From contig CM072151.1 of NCBI GenBank assembly GCA_036850595.1, positions 23,776,597 through 23,840,596 of the forward strand: 64,000 bases of DNA, written 5' to 3'. How positions within the stretch are numbered: the first letter of the stretch is position 1; each line of letters starts with the position of its first letter. The position numbers were made by a program, and so were the translations under genes. The notes under the pieces are model-generated. The model was not told the DNA's origin. It saw only the letters and a program-made list of their open reading frames with translations, and did not search any database. Below are positions 1 to 12,050 of this stretch, one piece after another. The DNA is from Rhyacichthys aspro. Taxonomy: Eukaryota; Chordata; Actinopteri; Gobiiformes; Rhyacichthyidae.

Positions 1-316
1 CTGTGGCTGCGTCCCGGGCGCATGCAGCCGCGTTCTGGCCAGCTCCCCCCACGTTTACTGCGATCCAGACCCCTTGTGAGGCCGTGGTTCTATGCCAGGC
101 TCATGGAGCTTGGTCCTGGCTTGAACTATTTTTTGAGGGGGGCAGTCACACGGGGGAGCCAGCGACCAGCAATAAACCTCGGCGCCTAAAGGGTTTTAAT
201 ACTGTTAAAAGTGTTGTTATTCAAACGTTAATACCTGTTTAATCAAAATACATAAATAGAACTATTGTTATGTTCCCACTTTGAATAATATTTTTCTTTA
301 AAGAAAAAGGGGAGAT
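1..316 (+). other. 3' internal end of an LTR retrotransposon (unassigned)
   Basis: This stretch lies directly left of a short LTR and ends in a purine-rich tract (301-315), the usual primer for plus-strand synthesis. It should therefore be the 3' internal part of an element whose body lies outside the window. An open frame to position 242 has no motif I recognise. The family is not decided; the short LTR would suit a copia-type element. Confidence 0.4.
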
Positions 317-495
317 TGTTAAGTTGTATTCTCTACTGTACATGTCTGTTTCTCTACTGCGCATGTGTGTTTTTGGTTCTGGCGCGCTGTTCCGGTGGTT
401 GCTAACAGTGTACGATGTACGGCTGTGGATGTTTATAAGGATATGACAGTAAAAGTCTGTGGTTGCTAAAAAACAGTTGTCGTGTTTGTATTACA
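317..495 (+). repeat. short LTR (3' LTR of an element to the left)
   Basis: A 179-bp block starts TGTTAAG right after a polypurine tract and ends TTACA, so it has the TG...CA form of an LTR. It holds a TATAAG box near 435 and an AGTAAA polyadenylation-like signal near 449. The partner LTR is not in the window, so the call rests on structure only. Confidence 0.5.
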
Positions 496-730
496 TTCGG
501 CGCCGTGCCTGGGTGCCATCAGCTTCAGAGGCACACCCAGCTTGATCCAGGAGCTGCACCTGGATGACTTCCCACTGAGCCGGGCCCAGTTCGATCACCT
601 GTTGTCCCGTGTCGGTGCGAGGATTTCCCGCAGGACACCAACTATTGACGCTCTATTCAAACTGCCTGTCCTTCTGTCTCCAGTCAGTAAATCATTAAAT
701 ATTATGTGTGATTACAACTGTCAACTGTAA
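496..730 (+). pseudogene. PIF/Harbinger (HARBI1-like) transposase N-terminal fragment
   Basis: The translation contains LIQELHLDD followed by SRAQFDHLLSRVGARISR, which matches the N-terminal helix block of PIF/Harbinger transposases, the part preceding the DDE nuclease. No DDE core follows; the frame closes at 728-730 and the BEL/Pao element begins 45 bp later. The 5' side is cut by the LTR that ends at 495. A degraded MADF/BESS gene on the minus strand beyond the BEL element (18888-19984) is the sort of second protein Harbinger elements encode, so both may belong to one element split by insertion. The fragment cannot be functional. Confidence 0.55.
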
Positions 731-774
731 TCTGAACACACCCAGTTATCAGTACAATCAATGTTTAATAGCGT

Positions 775-1269
775 TGGAGCTGTCGCAGTTAAATGTCTTT
801 ATTTGTTTACAATTTATGTCAATAAGTTAAAACTGAGTTTTTTATTTTATTTCATACGGTGTGAGCACTGCCTACTGGTAGAATAGAGTATTGCTTTTGG
901 AGGTGTGTATGCAATGGGCGGATGTTCAATTAAGGTGCTTATGCGGCAACGAACTTAGCCACAAAACAAGCTACTCCATGAAGAAAAAGAATATACGGAC
1001 AAAGAGACATATGGTGGTTAAGAAGAGAAATGAATGCTGAATGTTTGGTAGGATAAGGCGCACACGGTATGTTTTTGCATTTTATTTTGTGTATGTTTTA
1101 TTTGGGCTAATTTTATTTTGTTAATATAGTATGTGTTTTATGTTTGCTTCACCGTAGTTTTTCACGGTGTTTGCTGGTGTGAAGAAGTAAAAACTACACT
1201 GGAAACATCAGTTGGAGCATGGCGTTTTATTCCACACCAAACAAAATTTAGACTTCAGCAGCAGCTATA
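775..1269 (+). repeat. BEL/Pao 5' LTR
   Basis: This 495-bp direct repeat matches the 3' LTR, with about seven substitutions and two small indels (roughly 10 bp near 837 and 3 bp near 1185) by eye. Its left edge is defined by the TSD AGCGT at 770-774 and by the inverted end pair. Confidence 0.9.
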
Positions 1270-1639
1270 GTGAAAAACGTGGCCTGTTGAGGAGCTAGCA
1301 GCTTGAGCCCTGCACGTGCCATGCTTTGAGGACGGCAGCCCACGCGGAGGATTGGTCTACGTGTTCCCACATCAGCTGGACATCAGAACTGCAGTGGTCC
1401 ACTCTGGAAGAATTAGAGGGAACCAAGGCAACATTTTTGAACTGTGCAGTTTGCAGTTAATCACATCGCCACAATAAGGATACCAAGCCAGACTGTATTG
1501 TTGAGTTTGGGAAAAGAAGAAAAGGGCAAGTGAAAAGTGTAAACTACAGATATTGTACATTTATTGAAGTTCGTTACTGTGCTAAATTTTTGATATTTGA
1601 AATAGTGTACTTCAGTTACTTCAGCTACCACTTGTAGCT

Positions 1640-2455
1640 CTAGAGGAAGAGAAAGAACAGTTAGAAGAGAAATTAGAAACTGTACTTGAAGATGCAGAAA
1701 GGGAAGTTGAGACGCGCTTAGGTGAAATTCAAGCAGACCTTGAAATTCACAAAATAGGGCTACATCAACCTGAGACAGGGGTGATACGCTCCGAGCGTCC
1801 AAGACAACTAACAGAAAAAATGTGTGATTTTAAACAGACTGACATTACTAGCAAAGAGAGAAAGTTTATGTCAACATATGTAAACTTGCTGAGCTGAAGC
1901 TGAGATTCAACTCACTAGGTCTAAACTAAAAGAAGAACGCTCTAAAGCAGAACTAGTTGAAATGATCAAGTCAGTACAAAAATGTGAGTCAGACTTAGAG
2001 CAAGATTATGATACGTGCACTGACCACACCATCTCAAGACATGAGAAGAAAGATGGATAACTGTGCTTATAGCATGCAGTAGTATAGCATGCAATCCAGT
2101 TTCTTCTCTGTTAGCCTTAAAAAACACATTTGAAAAATCTGAAAAAGAGCAAAAACGTATAAAAGCCAGTAACCTGGTTACATCAGCAAATATGTCTGTA
2201 AATGCAAAAGCCGCAACTACAACGCAGAACAAAAAATCCAAACCCAATCTTTCCTCAACTCAGAACAAAAGGCAAATTCAATGCATCTGCTGCAAGCAAA
2301 ATCATTTCATCTACAAATGTGAAAAGTTCATAGCAATGCTTCTTCAAGAGAAGAAAAAGTTCATTATGGACAACAATATGTGCTTTGCTTGTCTCAGAGT
2401 TGGTCATATTTCCAAAAACTGTCGACAGAGAGTAACATGTAATGTTTGCAGGTGA
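1640..2455 (+). pseudogene. BEL/Pao gag remnant (coiled coil plus zinc knuckles)
   Basis: From 1640 the frame reads a charged, heptad-like segment rich in E, K and L, typical of BEL/Pao Gag. It is stopped near 1895, resumes in another frame, and is stopped again near 2058. From 2063 a 130-codon stretch ends with a cysteine-rich region: CICCKQNHFIYKC at about residues 73-85, then CFACLRVGHISKNC and TCNVC. These are the two zinc-knuckle-like clusters usual just before the protease in this group. Gag would package the RNA in a particle. The stops rule out a product. Confidence 0.75.
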
Positions 2456-2548
2456 AACCATCCTTCTCCTCTCCACGAAAATCGTCTATAGGGAGACAAG
2501 CCTGAAACGCCACCACAAGAGGAAAATGGAGCCACCGTATCCTGCAGT

Positions 2549-5420
2549 GTGAGAGTGGGCAACAGTGAGCGCACATCAATGATCGTTCCAGTGTGGCTTT
2601 CATGTGCAACAGCTAAAGAACCAGAGACATTAGTTTACGCTCTGCTAGATACCCAAAGCAGTAATACATTCATTGACCAAGACATTTGTGAGAAAATACA
2701 GGCAAACGCAGAACCAGTTAAGTTAAAGCTGACAACAATGACTGACAGAGGTTCAATTGTGCCTAGTCAAAGAGTGAATGGACTACAAGTGAGAGGGTAC
2801 CACTCACAAGAGTACATCAAGTTGCCACCTACATATACTCGAGAATACATTCCACTGGAGAAAAACAGTATTCCAACTCGAGAGACAGCTAATAAGTGGC
2901 CCCACCTTCTCAGCATTGCAAATGAGATACCAGATCTCTTGGACTGTCCTGTAGCACTCCTCATTGGTTATGACTGTGCAAGAGCTTTAAAACCAAGGGA
3001 AGTCATACCAGGAAATGATTATGATCCCTACGCAATCAAAACAGACTTAGGCTGGAATATCGTGGGATCCATTAAGCCTTGGACAAGTTCGATGGACGCA
3101 ACAGGAACCTGTCATCGTATCACAGTAAAAGAGCTGCCATCCATCACACCATCGTCTGTGATTAAGACACCTGAAACTGACTTTCTAGACACAAACCCTA
3201 GAGGTCAGAGCATATCTCAAGAAGACATTCAGTTTTTAAAGATCTTGAATGACAACATTCACTACAATAAGGAAGGTCATTTGGAAATGCCCCTACCTTT
3301 CAGAGAACGTCCAGAGCTTCTAAATAACAAGCAGCTTGCAACAGTTCGCTTAAAACATTTAAAAAGGAAAATGGATAAGAATCCCAAGTACAAAGAGGAT
3401 TACATGAAGTTCATGGACAGTGTTTTTAAAGATGGTGATGCAGAGGAAGCAGATGGAACACCAAAGGATGGTAACATATGGTACATTCCACACCATGGTG
3501 TGTATCATCCTAGAAAGCCAGAGAAAATCAGAGTTGTTTTCGACTCCTCAGCTAAACACGAAGGCACCTCTTTAAATGACCACTTACTCACAGGCCCGGA
3601 CTTGATTAATGCTCTAGCAGGAGTATTATGTAGATTTAGAGAGCACCAAATCGCGATGGTGTAGAAAAAATGTTTCACCGTTTCCATGTCAGCCCAGAGG
3701 ATTGGGACTTCCTAAGATTCCTGTGGTGGAAAGATGGGAATACCAATACTGAGCCAAAGGAATATCGCATGCGAGTGCACATTTTCGGAGCAGCGTCGTC
3801 GCCAGGATGTGCTAACTATGGCATGAAATGTCTTGCTAGTGAACATGGAAAAGACTATCCCTTAGCATCCAGCTTCATTCATAAGAACTTTTACATGGAT
3901 GATGGGCTAATCAGCATTGATTCAGTCGACAAAGCAAAGCAGCTGGTCTGTGAAGCACAAAAGGTCTGTGCCAAAGGGAAATTGCGCTTCCACAAATTTG
4001 TGTGCAACAATAAAGAAGTCATGAATGTAATTCCATAAACAGAACGAGCCATCAATGCAAAAGATGTAAACCTGAATTACTCTGAAATTCCAATACAAAG
4101 TGTGCTGGGAGTAACATGGAACGTTAAGGCTGATGTGTTCTCATTCAGTGTAACTCAAAGAAAAGCTAGCCACATGATGAGGAATTCTAGCAACTGTTGC
4201 AAGCATGTGCAATGTGCATGTGCATGTGCATGCAAGTATGACCCACTAGGATTTCTCTTACCCTACATTCTAATTGGAAAACAAATACTCCAAGAAATGT
4301 GTAAACGTGGAGTTGGATGGGACGAACATATTCCTTCAGCATTAGAGACTAAATTGAAAGCATGGCTCAGCGACTTGGAAAATCTTCCAAAAATTGAAAT
4401 ACCAAGATGACTCATTCCTGAGAACCTCGGCAAAGTCAGAAAAATTGAGCTGCATTATTTTTCGGACTCTTGCAGCAGTGGCTACGGACAATGTTCATAC
4501 ATCAGGATTGTTGCTGATAAACAAGTGCATTGTGCGCTAGTCATGGGTAAAGCCAGAGTGGCTCCCACGAGAATAGTCACTATCCCGCGCCTTGAGCTCA
4601 CTGCAGCTTCAGTTTCTGCTGGTGTAAGTAACTTCCTCAGAGCAGAGCTTGAGCTAAAAATTGACGAAGAGTTTTTCTGGACAGATTCTCAAGTAGCACT
4701 TGGATACATAAAAAATGACGCTCGTCGCTTTCATGTTTTTGTTGCGAATCGAGTTCAGAAAATAAGAGACTCTACCGATCCAAAACAATGGTTTTACATT
4801 GAAACTGATCAAAATCCAGCAGATCATGCGTCTAGGGGTCTCAAGGTGGCAGATCTGATAGGCTCAAATTGGCTCACGGGACCTAAATTCCTCTGGGAAA
4901 AGTAAATTGTCACAAACCAACATTCCCCAGAGCTTCTTGTTCGTGACCCAGAAGTAAAAGTCCTTAAGACAAATGCCCTTGAGCAAGACAACTTTCTTGA
5001 GAGGCTCTCAAGATTTTCAGATTGGAATACAGCCCTCAATGTTGTAGCAAGGATCAAAAGGCTTGCAAAAGGAGACAAGTCAGGACCTATTAGCGTAGAA
5101 GAGAGACAAATGGCTGCTTTTGTACTCATCCAGGCAGCACAGAAAGAAGCCTTTAAAGAAGAGCTCAAATGGTTTAGTCAGAAATCAGCTAAACTACCAA
5201 AAACTCACAAAATGTACCAACTAGATCCTATCCTTGTAGACAACCCACTTAGGGTCGGAGGACGGTTGAGGAAGTCCTCAGCATCATTTGAACTCAAACA
5301 TCCACTAATCCTTCCCAAAGAAGGCATAGTCACACAGCTCATTCTTGACCACTGTCACAAGAAAACGCAACACCAAGGCAGAGGCCAAATGCTAAACGAA
5401 CTCAGGGCCAGCGGTTATTG
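2549..5420 (+). pseudogene. BEL/Pao pol, part 1 (protease, RT, RNase H, integrase zinc domain)
   Basis: Domains appear in the expected order. An aspartic-protease-like segment has LLDTQSSNTFI near 2640-2672, with DTQS at the catalytic loop. The RT begins near 3470, carries a stop at 3661-3663 just before MFHRFHV, and holds the YMDD catalytic box at 3892-3903. RNase H follows (IPRLELTA near 4582, FWTDSQVALGY near 4675, NPADHASRG near 4813). The integrase zinc domain with HCHKKTQHQG is at 5349-5380 and breaks off at 5420 where a LINE is inserted. Stops near 3661, 4036, 4408 and 4903 interrupt the frame. A short TGCATG expansion adds a CACACAC run at about 4206-4232, next to the DPLGF motif. The protein continues at 10214 and 16009. 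Confidence 0.85.
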
Positions 5421-5717
5421 AGACTGAGACTTCCTGTTTGGCTTCCTGTTTGGCAGCAGCATGAACATTGGCAAGACCCACTGGAATGCTTTTATTTGAC
5501 AAAGTTACACTTTTATGTAACTTTTAAGTAGTCATAATATCAGTTTCTATCAATATTGCTTGTATTATTGTGGATGTGAAACACAGAAGAGCGGATGGTC
5601 AACGCTTTCAGTGATATTTGACGGACTGGATCCTCGGGCCTACTACTATTGCTCCAGTCTCTTGTGGTTTCAGCTGGCCTAGATCCCCCCCAAGACAACA
5701 CTTTTAACGTCATCAAA

Positions 5718-6419
5718 ATGCCGAGAAAAGGTGAGGAAGAATCTGTTACCCTGTCTATGGTCCATGAGTTGCTTGAACAACAAAAGACTTTTTATAAAGA
5801 ATTACTTGAACAACAAGAGAGGAGCTACAGATCATGTGTCCAAGTGATAGTTGACTCCATGTTTGCTCGCATGGACAATTTAGTCAAAGATTTCCAAAGC
5901 CTGTCCAAAGACATTCAAGACCTAAAATCAAGCCTCCAATTTTCTCAGGCAGACCTGGATGATTTGAAAGCTACTGTAAGTAACAGAGCTGAAAAACTTC
6001 AAATTATTTCAGAGGGCCTTGCTGATTATCAAGCCTCCATTACCACCCTGACAGCAAAACTGGATTTTATGGATAACCACTCAAGGAGAAAAAACATATT
6101 AATTGAAGGAGTTGCTGATGCAAAATCAGAATTATGGAGTGAAACAGAATCAAAGGTAAAGAAGGTACTTTTGGAACCTCTTAAAATGGACCCTAAACAT
6201 ATTGAAATTGAAAGAGCTCATCGGACTGGAAAGTATGATCAAATGGGAAGACCCAGATCTATTGTGATTGAATTGCTTCGATTCAAGGACAAACAAGAAA
6301 TACTGAAGAGAGCAAAGAACCTTAAAGGCACAAATATCTTCATTAATGAGGACTTCTCGGAGAAAGTTCACATGAGACGCAAAGAACTACTTTCACAACT
6401 TAAAGAAGAGCCTTTCTGA
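5718..6419 (+). pseudogene. LINE A ORF1 (coiled coil, L1-ORF1-type RRM)
   Basis: The chosen start at 5718 (MPRKGEEES) lies close to the element's 5' end; an in-frame upstream ATG at 5649 also exists. Residues about 15-120 are rich in Q, E, K and L and look coiled-coil. After FMDNHSRRKNILIEGV (near residue 120) comes an RRM-like and C-terminal region with ERAHRTG and a following basic segment, as in transposase_22-type ORF1 proteins that bind LINE RNA. The frame stops at 6417-6419. The next bases read on in another frame as AFLKYDKLVVHS, so the natural C-terminus was lost to a frameshift. Confidence 0.7.
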
Positions 6420-6544
6420 AATATGACAAACTGGTTGTACACTCTCCACGGTCCAATTAAATTGGCCTGTCATGATTTGCCTAATATCTACAGGTATTCA
6501 TACTAACACCTTCTGAAATCTTTTGGTGTATTTTATTTTTCATT

Positions 6545-9500
6545 ATGTCTGACATTAACAAGTTCTTTTTTACAGATTTAAACTTTAATCCATATGATAT
6601 TGATGACACTAAAGATAGATCATACAATGATTCTGTTGACCCAGATAAGAAATGTTTAAATTTAAAATCAAATGTTGGTTGTAATTATTATAGTGAAGCT
6701 GACTTTAATACACTGTCTAAACATTTAACAAATTATGGCAACAATATTTTTTGTAGTCTACACCTAAATATACGTAGCTTACCAAAGAATTATGATCATT
6801 TCACACATTTTTTATCAACTTTAAATAATAGATTTTCTGTGCTTGCTTTGACTGAAACATGGCTCAGTGATGATGTTGCATCACTTTACTCAGTACCTCA
6901 ATACAATGTAGTACATTCATATAGAAAAAACAAAAAGGGTGGGGGAGTTTCTATATTTATACAAGAGGATTTAGAATTTAAGGGGTGCACGGTAGCAGAA
7001 TGGTTAGCGCTCCTGCTTCACAGCAAGAAGGTCGTGAGTTCGTTCCAAAACATCGTTGGCTGAATGTAGCCAACTCAAAACATCATTGGCTAACTCTGGT
7101 CTTACTGTGAGGAGTCTGCATGTCCTCCCACGTGTCACCGTGGGTTCTCTCCGGGCACTCCGGCTTCCTCCCACCGCCCAAAGACATGCATGTATAGGTG
7201 AATTGGTGACTCTAAAGTGCCCCTAGTGGATGAATGTGAGAGTGAATGGTTGTCTGTCAATGTACGTCTAAGTGTCAGCCCTGCGACGAACTGGCCACTG
7301 TCCAGGGTGTACCCCGCCTAAGGCCCCAAAGCTGCTGGGATAGGCTCCAGCCACCCGCGACCCCACGAGTGGGATAAGCGGCAGAAGATGAATGAATTTA
7401 GAATTTATTGAAAGAGGGGATTTTAGTAATTATTTTGACAAAACTGAAGTTGAATCAATTTTTATAGAAATTGTAAACTGTAATAGTCTTGGAAGCCATA
7501 GTATCGTAGTTGGTTGTATTTATCGTCCACCTGACAATGATATTAGAATCTTTGATGAGGCTTTGTCTTGTACTCTGGAGATGATAAGTGTTAAAAATAA
7601 GGCTTGTATCCTACTTGGGGATTTTAATATTGATCTTCTAAAACAGGAATCAAGTCCTTCTGCGGATTTCTGTAATTCACTTTATACCTATTATTTTTAT
7701 CCACTTATCCATAAACCAACAAGGATAACAAGCACATCTGCAACTTTAATTGATAATATATTAACAAATTATTTTGTGGATTCAGTCAGCTCAGGTGTAT
7801 TGCTCACTGATATTTCAGATCATTTTCCAGTATTTCAGTTTTTTACAAATATTCCGCGCAAAAAGCCTGATTTACAATTTAAATATCGTAAATTTTCCAA
7901 GCAAAATGAAGATTCTTTTAAGATCTCATTGGCCAAGATGTCATGGGATGAGGTGTTGAGACTCCAAGATGCTGAGATGGCTTACCAAACATTTATGACT
8001 TTATTTACATCTTTGTTTGACAAATGTTTTCCCCTAGTATTCTGTAAAGATAACTGCAAGAAAAGAATCTTTAAACCTTGGATGACTCCAGCAATACAAA
8101 GGTCCTCTATTACTAAAACTAAGCTATATAAAAAATCACTTATTAGTCCCACACCATTTAATATTTCTTTTTACAAAAGATATAAAAATCAGTTCACTAA
8201 GATAATTAAAGATGCTAAGAAAAAATACTTTTCAGAAAAGCTGGAAGAATCATGTAAAAATAGTAAAAACATCTGGAAGGTCATAAATGAACTACTGAAT
8301 TAAAAAAAATCCTCTAGTATCCCATCTCAGTTATCTGATGGCATTAGCAATTTTAATAACCCTTTTGATATAGCAAATGGATTTAATGATTTTTTTTGTT
8401 AATATTGGCCCTTCATTGGCAAAAAACATTGTATTGACATGTAAACCTACTTCAGTAAATCTAAATCATGATTGTTCTTCAGTTACCATGTTTGATGCTC
8501 CAACTCCACATGAAGTGCTCCAAATAATACTGAAAATGAAAGATGCTGCACCAGGACATGATGAAATTAGAGCTAGTCTCATAAAGAAAGTAGCTTCCTC
8601 TATTATTGAGCCTCTTACTCATGTTCTCTCTCTGTCCCTCAAAACAGGTGTAGTTCCAAGAGATCTAAAAGTAGCCAAAGTAACACCATTGTTTAAATCA
8701 GGGGATTCTAGTTTATTTAATAATTATCGACCTATATCAGTTTTACCTGTGTTCTCTAAAGTGCTTGAAAAATTAGTTTATAAACGAATTCTTAAACATT
8801 TGACTGAAAATTGTATATTGTATAAGCATCAATATGGATTTAGAGAAAAAATGTCAACAGAAATGGCACTCTTGCAGTTTGTAGAAAAAATCACAACAGA
8901 TTTAGACAATAAAAATATTTCCCTTGGTATATTTTTAGACTTGTCAAAAGCATTTGACACAGTTAATCATAAAATTCTGATAACAAAATTAAGTATATAT
9001 GGAATAAAAGATGTCACTTTAAAATGGATAAAAAATTATTTAGATGAAAGAGAACAGTATGTTTATATTAAGACTCAATGTTCAAATAGAGCTAAGCTAC
9101 TTTGTGGGGTTCCTCAGGGTTCTATTTTGGGACCTCTGTTATTTTTAATTTACATTAATGATTTAACAAATGCTTGTAAAAATGTACTGCCTCTTATGTT
9201 TGCGGATGACACGTCTTTTACTATCTCATTCAAATATTGATAGTCTGATAAGAGAAGCAAATTAAGAACTGTCTAATATTTCAGAATGGTTTAAAGCTAA
9301 TGAACTATTGCTTAATATAAAAAAAACTAATTTTATAATTTTCAGTTGGAAAAATAAAAAATACTGCAAAGAGGACATTAAAATATTAATTGATGACATC
9401 AAAATTAGCCAGGTGTCTCAAACCAAATTTTTAGGGATTATAGTAAATGAACAATTAACCTGGAAACAACAAACTGAACTTATTTGTAGAAAAATTATGA

Positions 9501-10029
9501 AATCAATAGGCATTTTGAGTAAAATTCGTTTTTTTATTAACCATTCGTGTATGATGACATTATATTATAGTTTAATTTATCCACATATAACATATTGTAA
9601 TACTGTTTGGGGTGTACATACCAAACTTATCTCAACATGATTTTATTAATTCAAAAGAAATTCTTGAGAATAATGAATTATTCAAACAGACTGACTTCAT
9701 CTGCACCTCTTTTTAGAAAATACAAAATTTTGACAATATTTAATGTTAATATCTATTGTATTTGTTTATTCATGTATAAGTATGTGCACTTAATTACTGA
9801 TTTACCAATTGTTTTTCATAATTTTTTCACATATTCTTCAGATATTCACTCCTATTCAACACGTCACTGTAGTGACTTTTATCTCCCATTGTGTAGAACT
9901 TTAATTAACCAATGTACTCTCAAATATCGGGGGCCTTCTCTTTGGAATAGCTTACCTCCAGCTCTTCGATCTATGTCCACACTTTTGACTTTTAAAAAAC
10001 AGTTAATAATTATGCTAATTTTTAAATAA
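6545..10029 (+). pseudogene. LINE A ORF2 (APE endonuclease and reverse transcriptase), broken
   Basis: The endonuclease starts at 6545 with LHLNIRSLPKNYDHF and LTETWLSDD, and is split by a SINE at 6981-7396. It continues at 7408 with GCIYRPPDND, LLGDFNIDLL and ISDHFPVF. The RT follows: FRP-type block YRPISVLPVFSKVLEK near 8727, SKAFDTVNHKIL near 8945, GVPQGSILGPLLF near 9107, and FADDTSF near 9198. The frame stops at 8301, 9238 and about 9640, with frame changes between blocks. The C-terminus ends LWNSLPPALRS near 9960. In the live form this enzyme nicks DNA and primes reverse transcription. This copy is inactive. Confidence 0.85.
6981..7396 (+). mobile_element. tRNA-derived SINE inside LINE A
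   Basis: A 416-bp insert is flanked by an 11-bp duplication TTTAGAATTTA (6970-6980, 7397-7407). Its head is tRNA-like: GGTAGCAGAATGGTTAGCGC resembles a pol III A box, and GTGAGTTCGTTCC a decayed B box. The body carries the GGGTTCTCTCCGGG and GGATAAGCGG blocks found in a common fish SINE with an RTE-like 3' tail ending GAATGA. A related inverted copy lies at 25178-25532. Confidence 0.85.
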
Positions 10030-10213
10030 TGTACAATATTGTTAAATACTGATGTTCCTTGGACTTGTCTCATCATGCTAAACGATGACATAGGGGAGGT
10101 GCTTCTACAAGACCTTCGGGTCTTCTTATCCTCTCCTGCACAGTCTTTTTAACATTGCTTATTATTGTTGTTTATATTATTTGTATGTGCAAATAAAATC
10201 CTAATCTAATCTA

Positions 10214-10286
10214 ATTGGATACTAAGTGCTAGTAAGATAGTGGCCAAGCATATTAAAGGGTGTGTCACTTGTAGAAAGGTGCGTGG
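10214..10286 (+). pseudogene. BEL/Pao integrase fragment between two LINEs
   Basis: These 73 bases continue the integrase zinc domain begun before 5420. They encode the two-cysteine part (GCVTCRK near 10258-10278), giving the CxxC half of the HHCC motif. The last 14 bases (AGAAAGGTGCGTGG, 10273-10286) are the target site duplicated by LINE B and recur at 15995-16008. Confidence 0.85.
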
Positions 10287-10940
10287 GGACTTCCGGTGAC
10301 GCCATGTTGAAGACACCAGCGTAGAACATTGCTCCGTCTGAAAACTTCCAATAACCTAACAAAAAAACATCAACAAGCGGCATACTAGCAGAAATCGACA
10401 TCTTTAAGAAGCAAAGGTTCTTACAAATCGGATGTTACAATGGACAAAAATAATAGTTTAAAGCAGCTAACCCTGGCGCAGACTATGAGTAGCAATTCTG
10501 ATGCTAACGTTGCTAATTCAAGTAACGCTAAGAGCAGAATTCTGAGTGAGTTGGAGAAATTAAGACAAGAGAATAGAGAGGGGCAATCCCAGACCAAGCT
10601 GTCCCTAACAAAGCTGGATACTACATTGCAAGAACTGAAAAAAAGTGTGGATACACTGGAAAAGAGGACCGCGGAGGCAGAAAACGTATTAGCAACACTG
10701 AAGATATTGCGCAGAGACATGAGAGGGTGATCAGGTATTTGCTGCACAGGGAGATTGACTTATCAGCAAGATACGAGGATCTACAGAATAGGTCTCGACG
10801 AAACAATCTGAGAATTTACCGAGTGCCGGAGGACAGCGAGGGCAAGGACGTGGTAGCCTTTGTGAAAGAACTTGTCAAGACAGTCTTGCAGTCAATGCCT
10901 GAAGTTAAAGGTGGAATAGAAGATGTTTGCCAACATTCAG

Positions 10941-12050
10941 ACAGCAGCGACTGTTAGCCAGTTTTTGAAAAAAATGCGCATGCACAAGACCAGCCGACTT
11001 CTTTCACAGTTCTTTCCGAGATCCGCCTCCAAAACAACACGCACGCGCCAGAGACTAACAGACGGCGCTTCACAGCTGATTGGCCCCGATTCTCTCCATA
11101 CAATGTCACAAACGCAGGTTTCTGTGCATTGATTGTTAGAAAATTGAAATAGAGTAGCCCTGCCTATAACGTTTTACAATAATAAGAAATAACTTCTAAC
11201 TTCTGCCCACCAAAAAGAATAGCGATCAAACATTACATGTGTCTAACAATATACAGTGACAAAACACCAGATAATACTCCCAACTACCAGTTTTTAATAT
11301 GACAACCAAACATTGAGCCTAAAACTTACCTGACGAGCAGCGTATTCCTCACTGTGCCTTCAGCGCTCGCTATCGCTCAAACGATGCACCAAGAACAACT
11401 CTGGTTTTGTTTCTTTCATCTGCCATCTTTTTCCTTTTCGCAGCCACCTCAAACATAGTCTTTCTTTTACAGTTACCTTCATCAGTGTTCTTCGCAGCCA
11501 TTGTGTAAAACCTTGCTAACAACAAAAAATATTAACTAGATATAAATGTAGCCTGAAGCTAACGAGGAGTAGCTAGATGAACAAACTAAAGCTAACGGAT
11601 GGAGCTAACGTTAGTTAAACAGACTGTCCCCCCCTATCTACACAAATAAATAAAGAGAAAAAGAGAAAAAGAAAAAAGGGAAATAAATGACTATGTGGTC
11701 CTGACAATGGAGCTGCACGAAGGAGCGGTCTGTGCCTGACAGTGAAGCTGCACAGTGAGGCTGTTCAACGTAGCAACGCAAAAGCAGCTGTAAACAGAAT
11801 ACGGGAACGCGCACGCTTCCGTCCTCACGTAGCAGGAGTGATTGACAGGCTGATTGACCAATAGAACACGCGATGAGACCGTTTTTGATTGGTTAATGTT
11901 TTTAAGGCACCACCACTTCCACAATTGACATATAATAAATTTTATTTTTCAAGACCTCTTATTTTCCGATGTCTTATATGCAAGTAAAAACAAATTTATA
12001 AAATATAACAAAAAATGTTTACAAAAACATCTTCTATTCTACCTTTAACA
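10941..12050. mobile_element. about 1.1-kb DNA insertion in LINE B ORF1
   Basis: LINE B ORF1 homology stops near 10930 and restarts near 12050. The junctions share AACATTCAGA (10930s) and AACATGCAGA (about 12048-12057), a possible 10-bp target duplication with one mismatch. I see no convincing terminal inverted repeat. It carries a minus-strand exon with a start codon and splice donor (11340-11501), so it is probably a non-autonomous DNA transposon. Boundaries are approximate. Confidence 0.5.
11340..11501 (-). pseudogene. transposase-like first exon (K/R-rich, RVVLGASFERxR)
   Basis: On the minus strand an ATG at 11501 opens MAAKNTDEGNCKRKTMFEVA, then a basic stretch and RVVLGASFER, ending at a GTAAGT donor (11339-11334). 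The pattern (basic helix, then [RI][VN][ILV]GxAFxRW-like) matches the exon at 27103-27347, where it reads INIGTAFQRWREL. Both look like the N-terminal exon of fish DNA-transposon proteins; I cannot name the superfamily from this piece. In-frame stops make it a remnant. Confidence 0.45.

Larger units (their letters stand above)
5421..10213 (+). mobile_element. LINE A: jockey-group (CR1/L2/Rex1-like) non-LTR retrotransposon
   Basis: The insertion interrupts the BEL integrase zinc domain; the BEL frame resumes at 10214. A short ATG... duplication ATTG is at 5417-5420 and 10214-10217. The element has an ORF1, an endonuclease-RT ORF2 and a tail of repeated CTAAT units after AATAAA (10192-10213), a simple-repeat 3' end usual in CR1/L2/Rex1-type LINEs rather than L1. 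The exact clade is inferred. A SINE sits in ORF2. Confidence 0.85.

Noticed and set aside
6985..7055. tRNA-like sequence
   Set aside because: The tRNA-like head belongs to a SINE with target duplications; it does not fold as a complete tRNA gene.
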